Shown here: positions 62,197 through 64,000 of the stretch, piece by piece
Position numbering within the stretch: the first letter of the stretch is position 1
Layout: the number at the start of each line of letters is the position of its first letter
DNA from: Mesorhizobium jarvisii
GTDB taxonomy: Bacteria > Pseudomonadota > Alphaproteobacteria > Rhizobiales > Rhizobiaceae
DNA: 64,000 nucleotides
Assembly: GCF_003601985.1 (NCBI RefSeq)
Contig: NZ_QZXA01000017.1
Span: 1-64,000, forward strand
Direction of reading: 5' to 3'
The notes under the pieces: generated by a model
Seen by the model: only the letters and a program-made list of their open reading frames with translations
Database searches by the model: none
Told to the model about the DNA's origin: nothing
Position numbers and translations under genes: made by a program

Positions 62197-62863
62197 TGGT
62201 GACACGCTGGCGGCCGCTGACGATGATCCCGCGTTCCTCCCAGGCGCTCAGCAGCCGGCTCACCGTATGCAAGGTCGTCCCCGTCATCTCGGCGATGTCC
62301 TGGCGAGAGATCGGGAAGTCGATCTCGATGCCGGCATCGGTCTTGCGCCCCGTCTGCTTCACCAGCCGCAGCAGCGCGCTGGCAACGCGTTGCTCGACCT
62401 GCTCGGTGGCCAGTTCCATGACGCGCGCCTGCGTGTCCTGCAGCCTCGCGCCGACCGTCTTGAACGTTCCCGCGGCAAGAACGGGAAACCGGGATGACAG
62501 ATCCGGCCACACGGCATTCGGCCAGACCAGAACCACGCAGTCGACCGCGGCGATCGCGGTTGCCGGATAGGTCAGCCGGCCGAGTGCGGCGGCAACGCCG
62601 AATATCTCGCCTTCACTGATGTAGCGGGCGATCACCTGGCGCCCGTCGGGCGTGGTCCGCACGACGCGAATATGTCCCGCCAAGAGCACGTAGAACGAAC
62701 GCGCCTCGGCCTCCTGCTCGAAAATTGCAGTTTCCTTGGCAAAGCGCACGGACCGGGCATCCCGCAGAATGCTGTCCAGCTCCGCGGGCCCCAGGCCCTC
62801 GAACAGCGAAAGCCTCGCGATGATCGACCGGTCAAGCGGCAACCCCAAACCCTCGCTGCCCAC
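62147..62863 (-). CDS. Crp/Fnr-family regulator, NnrR/Dnr-like
   Basis: A 238-residue regulator: cyclic-nucleotide-type sensor fold (about residues 15-130, RSFYVLLAGHIRVVRTTPDG) and C-terminal helix-turn-helix (ISRQDIAEMTGTTLHTVSRL, near residues 185-205). No Cys cluster as in FNR, so an NO-responsive NnrR/Dnr type is likelier, fitting the nirK neighbour. The start is uncertain: GTG 62863 puts the box at 62909 in its promoter; GTG 62977 is an upstream alternative. Confidence 0.85.
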   Translation of the reverse strand: MGSEGLGLPLDRSIIARLSLFEGLGPAELDSILRDARSVRFAKETAIFEQEAEARSFYVLLAGHIRVVRTTPDGRQVIARYISEGEIFGVAAALGRLTYPATAIAAVDCVVLVWPNAVWPDLSSRFPVLAAGTFKTVGARLQDTQARVMELATEQVEQRVASALLRLVKQTGRKTDAGIEIDFPISRQDIAEMTGTTLHTVSRLLSAWEERGIIVSGRQRVTITDAHRLVMLAEHRDG

Positions 62864-62907
62864 GGCTCCAGATGACGCCGGCACCCAGTCTATATTTCGT
62901 GCGCCAG

Positions 62908-62923
62908 TTTGCGCCAGCGCAAA
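62908..62923. promoter_or_regulatory. NnrR-like box between the regulator and pseudoazurin
   Basis: TTTGCGCCAGCGCAAA, an almost perfect dyad of the TTGCG-N4-CGCAA form. It lies between the divergent Crp/Fnr gene (GTG 62863) and the pseudoazurin gene (ATG 62996) and so could control both. The identical 16 bases occur at 63652-63667 before nirK. Confidence 0.72.
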
Positions 62924-62995
62924 TCGCCTGTCCGTGCGGTCGGCTAGAAGGCTGCAACGGTTTGAGCCGTGATGCACCCAAGAAAGGACTTACCC

Positions 62996-63436
62996 ATGAA
63001 ATTCCACCTGATCGCCGCGGCCGCCGCCCTGCTTGCGCTTGCCGGCGTCGCAAACGCCGAAGAGCACGTCGTGCAGCTGCTGACCAAGGGAGACAAGGGG
63101 TCCATGGTCTTCCAGCCTGATTTCATCAAGGCGGCTCCCGGCGACACGATCAAGTTCGTGCCTGGCGACAAGACCCACAATGTCGAAACCATCAAGGGAA
63201 TGGCCCCCGACGGCGCCCAGGAAATCAAAAGCAAGATGGGTGAAACGACCACTGTCACCATGACGCAGGAAGGCGTCTACGGCGTCAAGTGCAGCCCGCA
63301 TTACGGGATGGGCATGGTGGCTCTGATCGTGGTCGGCAAGCCCGTGAACCTCGACGCGGCGCAGGCGGTCAAGCAGGTCGGCAAGGCCAAGACCGTGTTC
63401 CCCACGCTGTTTGCCCAGGTGACGAAGGCGAACTGA
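62996..63436 (+). CDS. Pseudoazurin
   Basis: A 146-residue blue copper protein with a signal peptide (about residues 1-21). Copper ligands: the first His in GDKTHNVETI, and Cys, His and Met in GVKCSPHYGMGMV with the C-x2-H-x4-M spacing. It passes electrons to nitrite reductase in the periplasm. ATG 62996 follows AGAAAGGAC. Followed by a strong terminator. NnrR-like box upstream and nirK next suggest one regulon. Confidence 0.92.
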   Translation: MKFHLIAAAAALLALAGVANAEEHVVQLLTKGDKGSMVFQPDFIKAAPGDTIKFVPGDKTHNVETIKGMAPDGAQEIKSKMGETTTVTMTQEGVYGVKCSPHYGMGMVALIVVGKPVNLDAAQAVKQVGKAKTVFPTLFAQVTKAN

Positions 63437-63501
63437 TCGAGGCCGAATGCCGGGCGGACAGACAGGTTTTGTCCGCGCTCGACATCGGAATTGCAAAGTC
63501 C

Positions 63502-63545
63502 TGTGGGAGTGGCGGCTTCGGCGCCGTCACTCCCACACGACGTTT
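63502..63545 (+). terminator. Rho-independent terminator after pseudoazurin gene
   Basis: Perfect 10-base stem TGTGGGAGTG (63502-63511) and CACTCCCACA (63528-63537) with a GGCGGCTTCGGCGCCG-type loop, followed by CGACGTTTT. It lies between pseudoazurin and nirK, so nirK has its own promoter. Confidence 0.75.
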
Positions 63546-63651
63546 TGGCGCCCGGCGCCGTGCGGGCATTTCCATTCACCGGCAGTTGCCGGTCTCCCGA
63601 ACAGGCATCGCTCCCCCGGCAGAACCAGATCAAGACAAATGAATCTCAAGT

Positions 63652-63667
63652 TTGCGCCAGCGCAAAG
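63652..63667 (+). promoter_or_regulatory. NnrR-like box upstream of nirK
   Basis: TTTGCGCCAGCGCAAA, identical to 62908-62923. The core ends 61 bases before the nirK start. Binding by the neighbouring Crp/Fnr-type regulator is inferred from identity and position. Confidence 0.72.
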
Positions 63668-63727
63668 AAGTCCTCGTGGAAAGGCTTATTCTCCAAGCAT
63701 CGAACGGTTCAAAAAAAGGAGCGGGAA

Positions 63728-64000
63728 ATGCTTACGAGACGCGAAGCCCTGTTAGGGTCTGTTCTTGCGGCTGCGGCCGTCGCGACGGTCGGCTCGATGC
63801 CGGCTATGGCCAGCGCCAAGGAAGTCGCTGGCTTGCCGCGGGAGAAGGTGACATTGGTCGCGCCGCCTTTCGTCCATGCCCACGACCAGGTGGCCAAAAG
63901 CGGTCCCAAGGTCGTCGAATTCACGATGACCATAGAAGAGAAGCCGATGGTGATCGACGCCGACGGCACCCAGCTCAACGCCATGACCTACAATGGCTCG
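63728..64000 (+). CDS. nirK: Copper-containing nitrite reductase NirK, 5' part
   Basis: The first 91 residues of NirK, cut by the window edge. A twin-arginine signal (TRREALLGSVLAAAAVATVG) precedes the mature start, and LPREKVTLVAPPFVHAHDQV, then VEFTMTIEEKPMVIDADGTQ, are characteristic of the first cupredoxin domain. NirK reduces nitrite to NO in the periplasm, receiving electrons from pseudoazurin encoded just upstream. NnrR-like box at 63652. Copper ligands lie beyond the window. Confidence 0.92.
   Translation, partial: MLTRREALLGSVLAAAAVATVGSMPAMASAKEVAGLPREKVTLVAPPFVHAHDQVAKSGPKVVEFTMTIEEKPMVIDADGTQLNAMTYNGS

Overview
The window is a GC-rich, densely coded chromosomal segment that looks like a member of the Rhizobiales, most probably Mesorhizobium or a close relative. 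The call rests on an aquaglyceroporin-type arsenic operon (arsR-aqpS-arsC) like that of Sinorhizobium, rbs-type and polar amino acid ABC operons, FixK-type and NnrR-type boxes, a copper nitrite reductase with pseudoazurin, and several families of rhizobial intergenic palindromes. No tRNA, rRNA, CRISPR array, phage or complete insertion sequence was recognised.

Layout. 1-4.9 kb: a zinc-ribbon protein, a small unknown, three translationally overlapped membrane-anchored proteins of similar size, a convergent polytopic membrane protein and a histidine phosphatase. 5-8.9 kb: ribose-type sugar ABC operon (minus strand). 9.2-13 kb: RibD-like reductase, a divergent epimerase/MmyB-type regulator pair, a frameshifted SRPBCC gene and a methyltransferase. 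13-17.6 kb: six-gene arsenic operon (arsR, aqpS, arsC, second arsR, FAD oxidoreductase, MFS). 17.6-19.5 kb: diguanylate cyclase. 19.7-21.6 kb: LysR/aldo-keto reductase pair. 21.6-28 kb: BigR-like sulfide sensor divergent from sqr, DUF2892, RND adaptor and RND pump, with a perfect FixK/FNR-type box. 28-29 kb: a scar with a repeated 3' end of the RND gene, a Cys-rich twin-repeat secreted protein and an aldo-keto reductase remnant. 29-35.9 kb: ArsR-SRPBCC-hydrolase-VOC operon, OsmC/VIT pair, pseudouridine synthase, a frameshifted SDR and small enzymes. 36-38.7 kb: a phosphodiesterase/phosphatase behind a Pho box and a VirK/YbjX (DUF535) protein. 39-44 kb: universal stress protein, acetyltransferase, TauE/SafE exporter with LysR, SDR with AraC. 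44.2-49.1 kb: Lrp regulator, saccharopine-dehydrogenase-like enzyme and a four-gene amino acid ABC transporter. 49.2-54.5 kb: old yellow enzyme with its ArsR-type regulator, RES/Xre toxin-antitoxin pair, an unknown lower-GC gene and an aldehyde dehydrogenase. 54.7-60.5 kb: ACT and GNAT proteins and a five-gene redox operon divergent from a LysR regulator. 60.7-64 kb: YeiH-type exporter, then a denitrification edge: DUF1858 protein, Crp/Fnr (NnrR-like) regulator, pseudoazurin and the start of nirK.

The genes group into stress and redox modules, each beside its own sensor: arsenic (two ArsR), sulfide (BigR plus a FixK-type box), phosphate (Pho box), nitrogen oxides (three copies of one TTGCG-N4-type dyad) and electrophiles (ArsR with the old yellow enzyme). 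The points most worth following are the extended arsenic operon with an ArsO-like oxidoreductase and MFS exporter, the sqr-RND operon under apparent dual sulfide/oxygen control, the direct-repeat-flanked islet after the RND gene, and the NnrR-like regulon. Two genes (SRPBCC, SDR) carry single-base frameshifts that could be real or sequencing errors.
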